64,000 nucleotides of DNA. Origin: Deltaproteobacteria bacterium. GTDB lineage: Bacteria; Myxococcota; UBA727; VGSZ01. Every line of letters starts with the position of its first letter. The stretch's first letter is position 1. Below the pieces are notes generated by a model. That model worked only from the letters and a program-made list of their open reading frames with translations. It had not been told where the DNA came from and did not search any database. A program made the position numbers and the translations under genes. Below are positions 54,154 through 62,225 of this stretch, in pieces. The stretch lies in assembly GCA_016177705.1 (NCBI GenBank), contig JACOUT010000002.1:124001-188000 (forward strand), given 5' to 3'.

Positions 54154-57100
54154 GCACGCTGCCGCCCATCGCGGTGGTCGGGCGCGGCTGCGTCCTGCCC
54201 GGCGCGCGCACGCCCCACGCGCTCGGCGAGCTGGTGTTCGAGAAGCGCCGCGCGCTGACCGAGGCCGGCGCCGATCGCCTGCGCATCGACCCTGCGCTGG
54301 TGCGAGGCAGCGGCCCCGACCGCGCCGTGTCGCTGATGGGCGGCCTGGTCACCGACTTCACCCTCGACGACGCGGGCTTGGCGCTGCCGACGGCCGAGCT
54401 GCTGGCACTCGACCCGCTGTTCTCGTGGCTCTGCAGCGCGGGGCGCGATGCGCTCGTCGACGCCGGCTTCGACACGCCCCTCGCCGGCGTGCGCGCGGGC
54501 GCGGTGGTGGGCAACCTCTCCTTCCCCACCGAGGCCATGACGCTGTTCGGTGAGCGCGCGGCCCTCGACGACCTGCTCGGGCGCGAGCAGCGGCGCACGC
54601 TCGGCGCGCCCTGGGCAGCCGGTCCCGGCGGGCCGGGCGACGACGGGCTCGGCGACGCGCGCGATCGCTTCATGTCCGGCCTTCCGGCGCACCTGCTCGC
54701 GCAAGCCCTGGCGCTCGACGCCGGCGCCTACTGCCTCGACGCGGCGTGCGCGTCGTCGCTGTATTCGATGCGCTTGGCCGCCGCCGCGCTCGCCGAGCGG
54801 CGCGCCGACCTCATGCTCGCGGGCGCCGTCAATCGCGCCGACTGCTTATTCCTCCACGTCGGCTTCACGGCGCTGCAAGCGATGTCACCGACGGGACAAT
54901 CGCGGCCCTTCGATCGACGCGCCGACGGCCTGGTGCCGGCCGAGGGCTGTGTGCTGGTAGCGCTGATGCGCCTCGACGACGCCGTGGCGCAGGGCAAGAC
55001 CATCCACGGCGTGGTGCGCGGCATCGGCCTGTCGAACGACGGGCGCGCCAAGAACCTGCTCGCCCCCTCCACCGAAGGGCAGGTGCGCGCGCTGCGCGGC
55101 GCCTGGAAGAGCGCTGGCCTGTCGCCCACCGACGTCGACTTCATCGAGTGCCACGCCACCGGCACGCCCACCGGCGACCAGACCGAGCTGGTGAGCATGA
55201 GCGAGGTGTTCACGCGCACCGACAGCAGCGCACGTGGGCCGCTGCCGCTCGGCTCGCTCAAGGGCAACCTCGGCCACCTGATCACCGCCGCCGGCGGCGC
55301 CGGCCTGCTCAAGCTGCTCGAGGCCATGCGGCGCGAACAACTGCCGCCGAACCCTGGGCCGCTCGAGCCCATCGAGCTCGCGGGGCCGACTGGGCGCTTC
55401 ACCGTGCAAACCGAGCCGGCGCCGTGGCTGCGCGGCGCACATGCGCGCCGCGCCGGGCTGTCCGCGTTTGGCTTCGGCGGCAACAACGCCCACGTCGTGG
55501 TGGAGCAGCACGAGCCGGTACGTTTTGTCACTTCCGTGCCTGTGCAAGTGCAGCGCTCCCCGCTCGCGGTCGTGGCGCTCGCCTGCGAGGCCGCGCACGG
55601 CGACCAGCCGATCGCGGTAGCGCTCGACGGCCTGCGCTTCCCGCCCAATGACCTCAAGGAGTCGATCGCGCAGCAGCTCCTGGCCTTCGAAGCCGGCCGT
55701 CGCGCGGTTGCTGCGCTCGGCGCACGCAACGAGGCGGTGCTGCCGCGCGAGCGCACCGGCGTGTTCGTCGGCATGGGCGCCGACGTGTCGGTGACCACGC
55801 CCGGCCTGCGCTGGCGCGCACCGCGCCTGGCGCGACGGCTGGCGCACCGGGGCGGCGTCGACGACGGCACGCTCGCGCAAGCCATCAAGGACGCGGCCAT
55901 GCCGCCGCTGCCCGCCCAGGGCGTGCTCGGCTGCATGCCGAACATCCCGGCGAACCGCCTGAACGTGCAGCTCGACCTGCGCGGCCCCGGCTTCACGGTG
56001 TCTGCCGAGGAGCGCTCCGGCCTGGCGGCGCTCGAGGTGGCGCGCGCGCTGCTCGACGCGGGCGAGATCGACGCGGCGCTGGTCGGCGCCACCGACGCCT
56101 GTCGCGATCCGCGCCACCAGCGGGCGCTCGCGGCGCTGCGCAAGAGCCCGGCGCCCGCCGGCGACGGCGCGTGCGTGCTGGTGGTGATGCACGAGGAGCG
56201 CGCTCGTTCGCTCGGCCTGCCGGTGCTGGCCTTGCTCACCGACGACCATGGCCAAGGCGCGGACCACGGCGGCGGCACCGTGAGGCTGTCGGGCGCTTCG
56301 CTCGCGCGCTTCGGTGACACGCACGCCGCGCGCGGCCTGCTCGATGTCGCGGTCGCCATCGAGGGCGCGGCGGCGGGCGTGCTGCCCTCAGGTGAGCCGT
56401 GGCCCGCGCTCGGCGAGCGGCGCGGCACGCTCGACGTCGAGGCGCTGGCGACGCGCAGCTCGACGGTGAGCTTCTCGGCCGCCACCACGCCGCTCGCGCA
56501 CGCGCCGCCGCTCCTACTGGTCGGCGCGCCCACGCGCGCGGCGCTGATCGACACGCTGCGCGCCGCGTCGGCCGACGCACGCGGCGCCACGCTGGCCGGC
56601 CGCCCGGCCCTCGAGCGCGGGCCTTGGCGCGCGGGCATCATCGGCACCGACGACGCCCAGCTCGGCGCGCGCGCCCGGCAGCTCGCCGACGCGCTCACCG
56701 CCGGGGGCGAGCGCGTCGAGGGCGGTCAGGCGCGCGAGGCGCCGCGCGTCGACGTGGCCGAGGTCGCGCTGCTGTTCGGCACCGCCGCCCAGCAAGGGGC
56801 GTGGGCCGCAGCCGAGCTGTTGCTCGCCTGGCCGAGCGCGGCGCGACGCCTGGCGCGCGCCTTTGGCGACGTGGGCGCGCGCGCCATCCTGGCCGGCGAG
56901 GCCACGCCGGACGCGCCGTTCTTCACCGAGCTGGCGCTCGCCTCCGCGCACATGCAGGTGCTTGCGGGCTTCGCGCTCGACGTGCTCGGCGTGCGCGCGC
57001 GCCGCGCCTGGGGCGTGTCGCTCGGCGAGTCGAACGCGCTGCTCGCTGCCGGCGCCTGGACCGACATGGGCGAGCTGTTCGCCGAGATGCGCGACACGCG

Positions 57101-60100
57101 ACACTTCGACGTCGCCGCGGGCGGCACCTTCGAGGCCGCGCGCGCGCACTGGCGCAAGCTCGGGCGAGGCGAGCCGGCCGGCGGCACGCCCTGGCGCGCC
57201 GTGGTGGTGCGGGCGCCGCTCACTGCCATCGAGCAGGGGCTCGCGCTCCCCGACGTCGCCGGCCGCGCCTTCTTGCTCGTCATCCACGCCGACGACGAGG
57301 CGGAGATCGGCGGCGCGCCCGACGCGGTGGCAGCGCTGCTCCGGCATCTCGACAGCGCCGGCGTAGAGCTGCCGACCATGCCCGCGGTGCACTGCGCGCT
57401 GCTCGAGCCCGCCGCGGCCGCCTATCGCGCGCTGCACCGCCGCGCGCTCTCGGCCACCGACGTCGAGGTCTGGGGCCATGCGGGCCGCATGCCGCTCGAG
57501 CGCGGCCCCGACGCAGTGGCCGACGGCATCCTCGAGCAGGCGCTCGGGTGCGTCGACGTGCGCGCCTCGCTGCGGCAGCTCGCGCACGCCGGCGCTCGCG
57601 TGCTGGTCGACCTGTCGCCGCGCGGCCTGGCCGGCTCCTGGGCCAAGCGCGCGCTGCCCGCCACGGTCGAGGTGGTGTCGCTCGACGGCAGCGCTGCCGC
57701 AGCCGCCTGGGGTGCTCTGCAGCTCGCGCTCGCCGGCGTGCCGCTCGACGTCGAGGGCTTGCTCGGCCCGGCGCGCCTCGCTGCGCGCACCACGGGCCCG
57801 ACCATGCTGGTGCCCGCGCACCGACCGACCGCCACGCTGCGCCGTCCCTCGCTCCGAGCCGAGCGTCTGACGCCGCCACCGCGCCTGCCGCGCACCACCC
57901 CGGCGCCGCCCGCGCCGCCCGCGCCGCTCGCACCGCCCGCGCCGCGGGCGCCACCGCCGAGCCCCCTCCGCGAGGTTCAAGCGGTGCTCGACCGCTCCCC
58001 CGAGATCGGGGGAGCCCCAATGGTCGCCGATGATGGGATCCTCGCTGCGCTCGCCGCACAACGCGACGCCCTGTTCGCCGTGCAGCAGGGCTTCGTCGCG
58101 CACAGCACTGCCGCCCACCAGGCCGCCGTGGCCACGCAGGCCGCGAACGCGCGCCGCCTCGCCGAGCTGGCAAAGGACCACGTTTTCGACGCTGTCGAAG
58201 TGACGATGCCGGCCGAACAGCAGCGGGGCCGCGACGGGCTCGCGCTCTGGGGTCGCCACGACCTCGAGCGCCTCGCCTCGGGCCGCATCGCCGACGTCTG
58301 GGGCGAGACCTTCGCGGTGCAAGACGCCTTCCGCCGCCAGGTGCGCATGCCGGAGCCGCCGCTCTTGCTCGCCGATCGGGTGCTGTCCATCGACGCCACG
58401 CCCGGCGTGCTCGAGAAGGACCGCTCGATCGTCACCGAGACCGACGTCGGTTGGGACGCCTGGTACCTGCACGAGGGGCGCTGCCCCGCCGGCGTGCTCA
58501 TCGAGACCGGCCAGGCCGACCTGTTGCTCGTCAGCTACATGGGCGTCGACTTCGAGAACAAGGGCGAGCGCGTCTATCGCCTGCTCGGCTGCGATCTCAC
58601 CTATCGCGCGCCCCTGCCCATCGCCGGCACCACGCTGCAGCACGACATCCACGTCGACGGCTACGCCACCCACGGCGACACGCGCATCTTCTTCTTCCAC
58701 TCCGACACCTGGGCGCTGAACGACGCCGGCGAGCGCGAGGCGCTGCTGCTGTCGGTGCGCGGCGGCCAGGCCGGCTTCTTCACCGACCTCGAGCTGGCGA
58801 ATTCCGGCGGCGTCCTATGGACACCCGAAAGCGTGGATGCGCGCACCGTGGCGGCGCTGCCGCACGCCAAGGCGCCGCGCCCGACCACCAAGCGCGCGCT
58901 CTCGACCGAGGAGCTGGCCGCGTTCGCGCGCGGCGATGCCTACCGCTGCTTCGGCGACGGCTTCGAGCTGGCACAGACCCACGTGCGCACGCCGCGCATC
59001 GCCTCGGGGCCGCTGTTGCTGATCGACCGCGTCACCGAGCTCGACCTCGAGGGCGGCCCCTGGGGTCGAGGCTCGCTGCGCGCCGAGCTCGACCTCTCGC
59101 CCGAGCGCTGGTTCTTCACCGGCCACTTCAAGGACGACCCGTGCATGCCGGGCACCATCATGTTCGAGGGCTGCCTGCAGACGCTCGCGGTGCTGCTCGG
59201 CGCCGCCGGCTGCACCCTCGAGCGCGACGGCTGGCGCTTCGAGCCCGCGGTCGCCGAGGTCTTCAAGTTGCGCTGTCGCGGCCAGGCCATCCCCTCGTCG
59301 AGGTCCATGGTCTACCAGGTGTTCGTGCGCGCGCTCGTCGACGGGCCCGAGCCCTCGATCACCGCCGACATCCTGGTCACCGTCGATGGCTTGAAGAGCC
59401 TGCTCTGCGAGGCGGTCACGCTGCGCCTGGTGTGCGACGCGCCGCTGTCGTCGCGCCCGGAGTTGCTCGGCCTCGTCGCCAAGCCGAGCGGCGTCGATGC
59501 GGTGGGCGGCGTGGGCAGCGCGTTGCCCGCGGTGGTCGACCAGCGCGCGTTGCTCGCGACCGGCATCGGCCTGCCCTCCGAGGCCTTCCCTGGCCTGTAC
59601 GACGCGTTCGACGGCGGCCGACGCGTGCCGCGCCTGCCGGGTCCGCCCTACCACTTCATGAGCAGAGTGGTGACGGTCGAAGGGCCGCCGATGGGCTCGC
59701 TCGCGCACGGCCTCGATGCGGCCGGCACCCGCGCCGTCGTCGAGTACGACGTGCCGCCGGACGCCTGGTACTTCCGCGAGGCAGCACCTGCGCAGGGGCG
59801 CGCGATGCCCTTCGCGGTGCTGCTCGAGGTGGCGCTGCAGCCCTGTGGCTGGATCTCGAGCTACGTCGGCAGCGCGCTCACCAGCGAGGGGGAGCTCTAC
59901 TACCGAAACCTCGACGGCAAGGGCGCCCGCGTGCACCGCGAGGTGGGCCCCGAGGTGGGGACGCTCGTCGTCACGGCCGCCCTCACCAAGTCGTCGTCCT
60001 CGGGCGGCATGATCATCCAGGAGTTCGAGGTCGCGGTGGCGACGCGCGCGGGCGAGCCCGTCTACGACTGCCATACCGTGTTCGGCTTCTTCCCGCCCGA

Positions 60101-60671
60101 AGCGCTGGCACGTCAGGTGGGCATCGGCGCCACCGACGAGGAGCGCGCATCGCTGGCGGAGCGCGTCGCCGGCTTCGACGTCGTCGACCTGCGCACACAA
60201 CCCGCTCGATACTGCGCGTCGTCCCCGGCGCTGCCCCATCCGATGCTCTTGATGATCGATCGCGTCACCGGCTACTGGCCGGGCGCGTCGAAGTCCGGCG
60301 GCGCGCGCGTGCGCACCGAGAAGGACGTGCGCCTGGACGAGTGGTTCTTCCGCGCGCACTTCTATCAAGACCCGGTGCAGCCCGGCTCACTCGGCCTCGA
60401 AGCGATGGCGCAGGCCATCGAGTGGCTGATGCTCCACGAGGGGCTCGGTGCGTCGCTGACGAGGCCGCGCTTCGTCGTCGATGGGCCGTCGACCTGGAAG
60501 TACCGCGGGCAGGTGCGGCCGACCAATCACCTGATCCAGGTCGAGGTCGACGTCGTCGGCATCGACGCGGTACCAGGCGGCGTGCGCGTGGTCGCCGACT
60601 GCGCGCTCTGGGTCGATGGCCTCAAGATCTACCAGGCGCCGGACTTCACGGTGCGTCTGATCGAGGGATGA
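54150..60671 (+). CDS. pfaC: PUFA synthase KS-CLF-AT-DH-DH subunit (PfaC/Pfa3-like)
   Basis: 2173 residues from GTG 54150 (frame open further upstream, but that part is the shadow of KR-DH). Ketosynthase 1-465 with Cys200 (DAACASS), ECHATGTPTGD and GNLGHLITAAGG. A chain-length factor follows (about 470-780) where the Cys is Glu (FTVSAEERSGLAAL), as in this family. An acyltransferase-like region has GVSLGES (about 955), His replaced by Val. A Pro-rich linker (1247-1270) leads to two double-hotdog dehydratases: hotdogs near 1433, 1650 (HFKDDPCMPGT), 1870 and 2063 (HFYQDPVQPGS). The third lacks the His. No terminal AGPAT domain is present. No ACP. Confidence 0.93.
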   Translation: MSTLPPIAVVGRGCVLPGARTPHALGELVFEKRRALTEAGADRLRIDPALVRGSGPDRAVSLMGGLVTDFTLDDAGLALPTAELLALDPLFSWLCSAGRDALVDAGFDTPLAGVRAGAVVGNLSFPTEAMTLFGERAALDDLLGREQRRTLGAPWAAGPGGPGDDGLGDARDRFMSGLPAHLLAQALALDAGAYCLDAACASSLYSMRLAAAALAERRADLMLAGAVNRADCLFLHVGFTALQAMSPTGQSRPFDRRADGLVPAEGCVLVALMRLDDAVAQGKTIHGVVRGIGLSNDGRAKNLLAPSTEGQVRALRGAWKSAGLSPTDVDFIECHATGTPTGDQTELVSMSEVFTRTDSSARGPLPLGSLKGNLGHLITAAGGAGLLKLLEAMRREQLPPNPGPLEPIELAGPTGRFTVQTEPAPWLRGAHARRAGLSAFGFGGNNAHVVVEQHEPVRFVTSVPVQVQRSPLAVVALACEAAHGDQPIAVALDGLRFPPNDLKESIAQQLLAFEAGRRAVAALGARNEAVLPRERTGVFVGMGADVSVTTPGLRWRAPRLARRLAHRGGVDDGTLAQAIKDAAMPPLPAQGVLGCMPNIPANRLNVQLDLRGPGFTVSAEERSGLAALEVARALLDAGEIDAALVGATDACRDPRHQRALAALRKSPAPAGDGACVLVVMHEERARSLGLPVLALLTDDHGQGADHGGGTVRLSGASLARFGDTHAARGLLDVAVAIEGAAAGVLPSGEPWPALGERRGTLDVEALATRSSTVSFSAATTPLAHAPPLLLVGAPTRAALIDTLRAASADARGATLAGRPALERGPWRAGIIGTDDAQLGARARQLADALTAGGERVEGGQAREAPRVDVAEVALLFGTAAQQGAWAAAELLLAWPSAARRLARAFGDVGARAILAGEATPDAPFFTELALASAHMQVLAGFALDVLGVRARRAWGVSLGESNALLAAGAWTDMGELFAEMRDTRHFDVAAGGTFEAARAHWRKLGRGEPAGGTPWRAVVVRAPLTAIEQGLALPDVAGRAFLLVIHADDEAEIGGAPDAVAALLRHLDSAGVELPTMPAVHCALLEPAAAAYRALHRRALSATDVEVWGHAGRMPLERGPDAVADGILEQALGCVDVRASLRQLAHAGARVLVDLSPRGLAGSWAKRALPATVEVVSLDGSAAAAAWGALQLALAGVPLDVEGLLGPARLAARTTGPTMLVPAHRPTATLRRPSLRAERLTPPPRLPRTTPAPPAPPAPLAPPAPRAPPPSPLREVQAVLDRSPEIGGAPMVADDGILAALAAQRDALFAVQQGFVAHSTAAHQAAVATQAANARRLAELAKDHVFDAVEVTMPAEQQRGRDGLALWGRHDLERLASGRIADVWGETFAVQDAFRRQVRMPEPPLLLADRVLSIDATPGVLEKDRSIVTETDVGWDAWYLHEGRCPAGVLIETGQADLLLVSYMGVDFENKGERVYRLLGCDLTYRAPLPIAGTTLQHDIHVDGYATHGDTRIFFFHSDTWALNDAGEREALLLSVRGGQAGFFTDLELANSGGVLWTPESVDARTVAALPHAKAPRPTTKRALSTEELAAFARGDAYRCFGDGFELAQTHVRTPRIASGPLLLIDRVTELDLEGGPWGRGSLRAELDLSPERWFFTGHFKDDPCMPGTIMFEGCLQTLAVLLGAAGCTLERDGWRFEPAVAEVFKLRCRGQAIPSSRSMVYQVFVRALVDGPEPSITADILVTVDGLKSLLCEAVTLRLVCDAPLSSRPELLGLVAKPSGVDAVGGVGSALPAVVDQRALLATGIGLPSEAFPGLYDAFDGGRRVPRLPGPPYHFMSRVVTVEGPPMGSLAHGLDAAGTRAVVEYDVPPDAWYFREAAPAQGRAMPFAVLLEVALQPCGWISSYVGSALTSEGELYYRNLDGKGARVHREVGPEVGTLVVTAALTKSSSSGGMIIQEFEVAVATRAGEPVYDCHTVFGFFPPEALARQVGIGATDEERASLAERVAGFDVVDLRTQPARYCASSPALPHPMLLMIDRVTGYWPGASKSGGARVRTEKDVRLDEWFFRAHFYQDPVQPGSLGLEAMAQAIEWLMLHEGLGASLTRPRFVVDGPSTWKYRGQVRPTNHLIQVEVDVVGIDAVPGGVRVVADCALWVDGLKIYQAPDFTVRLIEG

Positions 60672-61121
60672 ATGGCGGCAAAGGGCGACGTCGGCGGTTG
60701 GGATCCGGAGCTGGTGCGCTCGCTCATGGAGGAGCACGTCCCGTTCAACAAGCACCTCGGCCTCAAGGCGCTGCAAGTGACGCCCGAGGAGGTGCACCTG
60801 TGCCTGCCCTATCGCGCCGAATTCGTCGGTGATCCGATCCGCGGCGCGCTGCACGGCGGCACGGTGTCGGCGCTCATCGACACCGCCGGTGGCGCGGTCG
60901 CCTTCCTCAACGTCAGCGCCAACGAGCGCGTCTCGACGGTGGACCTGGTCGTCGACTACCTGCGGCCCGGGCCGCTCGCGGACATCGTGGCCAAGGCGCG
61001 CATCGTGCGCCGCGGCAACCGCGTGATCATCTCCAACGTCGACGTGGTGCCACGCGTCGGCGAGCAGTACGTGATCGCGCAGGGGCGCGGTGTCTACAAC
61101 GTGGCGCGCTTCGACCCGTAG
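60672..61121 (+). CDS. PaaI-type hotdog thioesterase coupled to PUFA synthase
   Basis: 149 residues; ATG begins one base after the PfaC stop. A single hotdog fold with the family signature LHGGTVSALIDTAGGAVAF, then NERVSTVDLVVDYLRPGPLA. Members hydrolyse acyl-CoA or acyl-ACP thioesters. Position at the 3' end of the PUFA operon, in place of an AGPAT domain, suggests it releases the PUFA from the synthase or edits it. It converges on thiO with a 6-bp gap. Role is inferred from context only. Confidence 0.88.
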   Translation: MAAKGDVGGWDPELVRSLMEEHVPFNKHLGLKALQVTPEEVHLCLPYRAEFVGDPIRGALHGGTVSALIDTAGGAVAFLNVSANERVSTVDLVVDYLRPGPLADIVAKARIVRRGNRVIISNVDVVPRVGEQYVIAQGRGVYNVARFDP

Positions 61122-61127
61122 CAGCCG

Positions 61128-62225
61128 TCAGCGTGCCAGCCGCCCCGGATCGCAGAGGCGCGCCAGCGCCGGCTCCTCGCCGTCGACGAGCGCGCCCACC
61201 AGCTCGCCGGAGAGCGCCGCCAACAGCACGCCGTTGCGCAGATGCCCGGTCGCCAACAGCAGGCCGGGCGCGCGCGTCTTGCCGAGCAGCGGCAGCCCGT
61301 CGGCCGTCGCGGGCCGCAGCCCCGCCCAGGTGGCGTTGACCCGCAGCTCGGCGATGGCGGGCACGAGCTTGATCGCCTTGTCGAGCACCATCCTGACGCC
61401 ACCGGCTGTCACCGACTTGTCGAAGCCGACCCGCTCCATCGTCGAGCCACAGACGAGCCGCCCGTCTTTGCGCGGGACCACGTAGCCCTTGCCGCCATAG
61501 ACCATCGTCGGCACGAGCCCCGGCGTACCCGCCAGCTCGACGATCTGCCCGCGAACGGGGAACACGGCGCCGTGCGACAGGCCGGCGGCCTCGGCCACGC
61601 CTGGCACGATGGTCGACCACGCGCCGGCGCAGACGACCACGTGGCCCGCGCGCAGCTCGCTGCCGTCGGCCAGGCGCACGCCGCACACCGCCGCTCCGTC
61701 GTGCACGAGCCCGACCACGGGCACGCCGGCGGTGACCCGCGCGCCACGCTTCTTCGCCAGCTCCGCCAGCCCCTGGGCGTAGCGGCGCGCATCGAGCGTG
61801 GTGTCGTCGGGGAGGAAGGCGGCCCGCTCGCCCGCGCGCCACTCGGCGCGCAAGCCGCGCGCGCGCTGCCAGGCGACACGTCGCTCAAGCGCGCGCGCCT
61901 CGTCGTCGTCGAGCGCCTTGACCAGCGCGCCCGGTTCGCCCAGCTCGACGTCGACGCCGGTCTCGGCCGCGATGACCCGCGCCCACGCGAGCGTCGCCTC
62001 ACGTCCGGCGAGGCCGAGGTCCACCGCCGGCCCGTCTTCCTCGTGCTCGAGCTGCGGTCCGAGGATGCCCGCGGCCGCGCTCGACGCCTCCGCGCCCGGC
62101 ACGGCGCGCTCGAGCAGCGCCACGTCGTGACCGCGGCGCCGCAGCTCCGCCGCCACCGCGCAGCCGATCAGGCCGCCGCCTATCACCACCGCCGAACGCT
62201 CCGTCGTCGTCGTCGCCATGGTCAT
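61128..62225 (-). CDS. thiO: FAD-dependent glycine oxidase-like protein (ThiO)
   Basis: 365 residues of the D-amino-acid oxidase fold. N-terminal FAD loop VVIGGGLIGCAVAAELRRRG, then GAEASSAAAGILGPQLEHEE, a middle substrate region with PVRGQIVELAG and YVVPRKDGRLVCGSTME, and C-terminal WAGLRPATADGLPLLG with ATGHLRNGVLLA. These match ThiO, which makes the glycine imine for thiazole (thiamine) synthesis. No other thi genes are nearby, so a different amine substrate remains possible. The ATG overlaps the stop of the ABC gene (ATGA); a second ATG six bases in is an alternative. Confidence 0.85.
   Translation of the reverse strand: MTMATTTTERSAVVIGGGLIGCAVAAELRRRGHDVALLERAVPGAEASSAAAGILGPQLEHEEDGPAVDLGLAGREATLAWARVIAAETGVDVELGEPGALVKALDDDEARALERRVAWQRARGLRAEWRAGERAAFLPDDTTLDARRYAQGLAELAKKRGARVTAGVPVVGLVHDGAAVCGVRLADGSELRAGHVVVCAGAWSTIVPGVAEAAGLSHGAVFPVRGQIVELAGTPGLVPTMVYGGKGYVVPRKDGRLVCGSTMERVGFDKSVTAGGVRMVLDKAIKLVPAIAELRVNATWAGLRPATADGLPLLGKTRAPGLLLATGHLRNGVLLAALSGELVGALVDGEEPALARLCDPGRLAR

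Noticed and set aside
47888-60671. Type I polyketide synthase for a secondary metabolite
   Set aside because: PfaD-type reductase, tandem ACPs, CLF and FabA-like double hotdogs identify a PUFA synthase.
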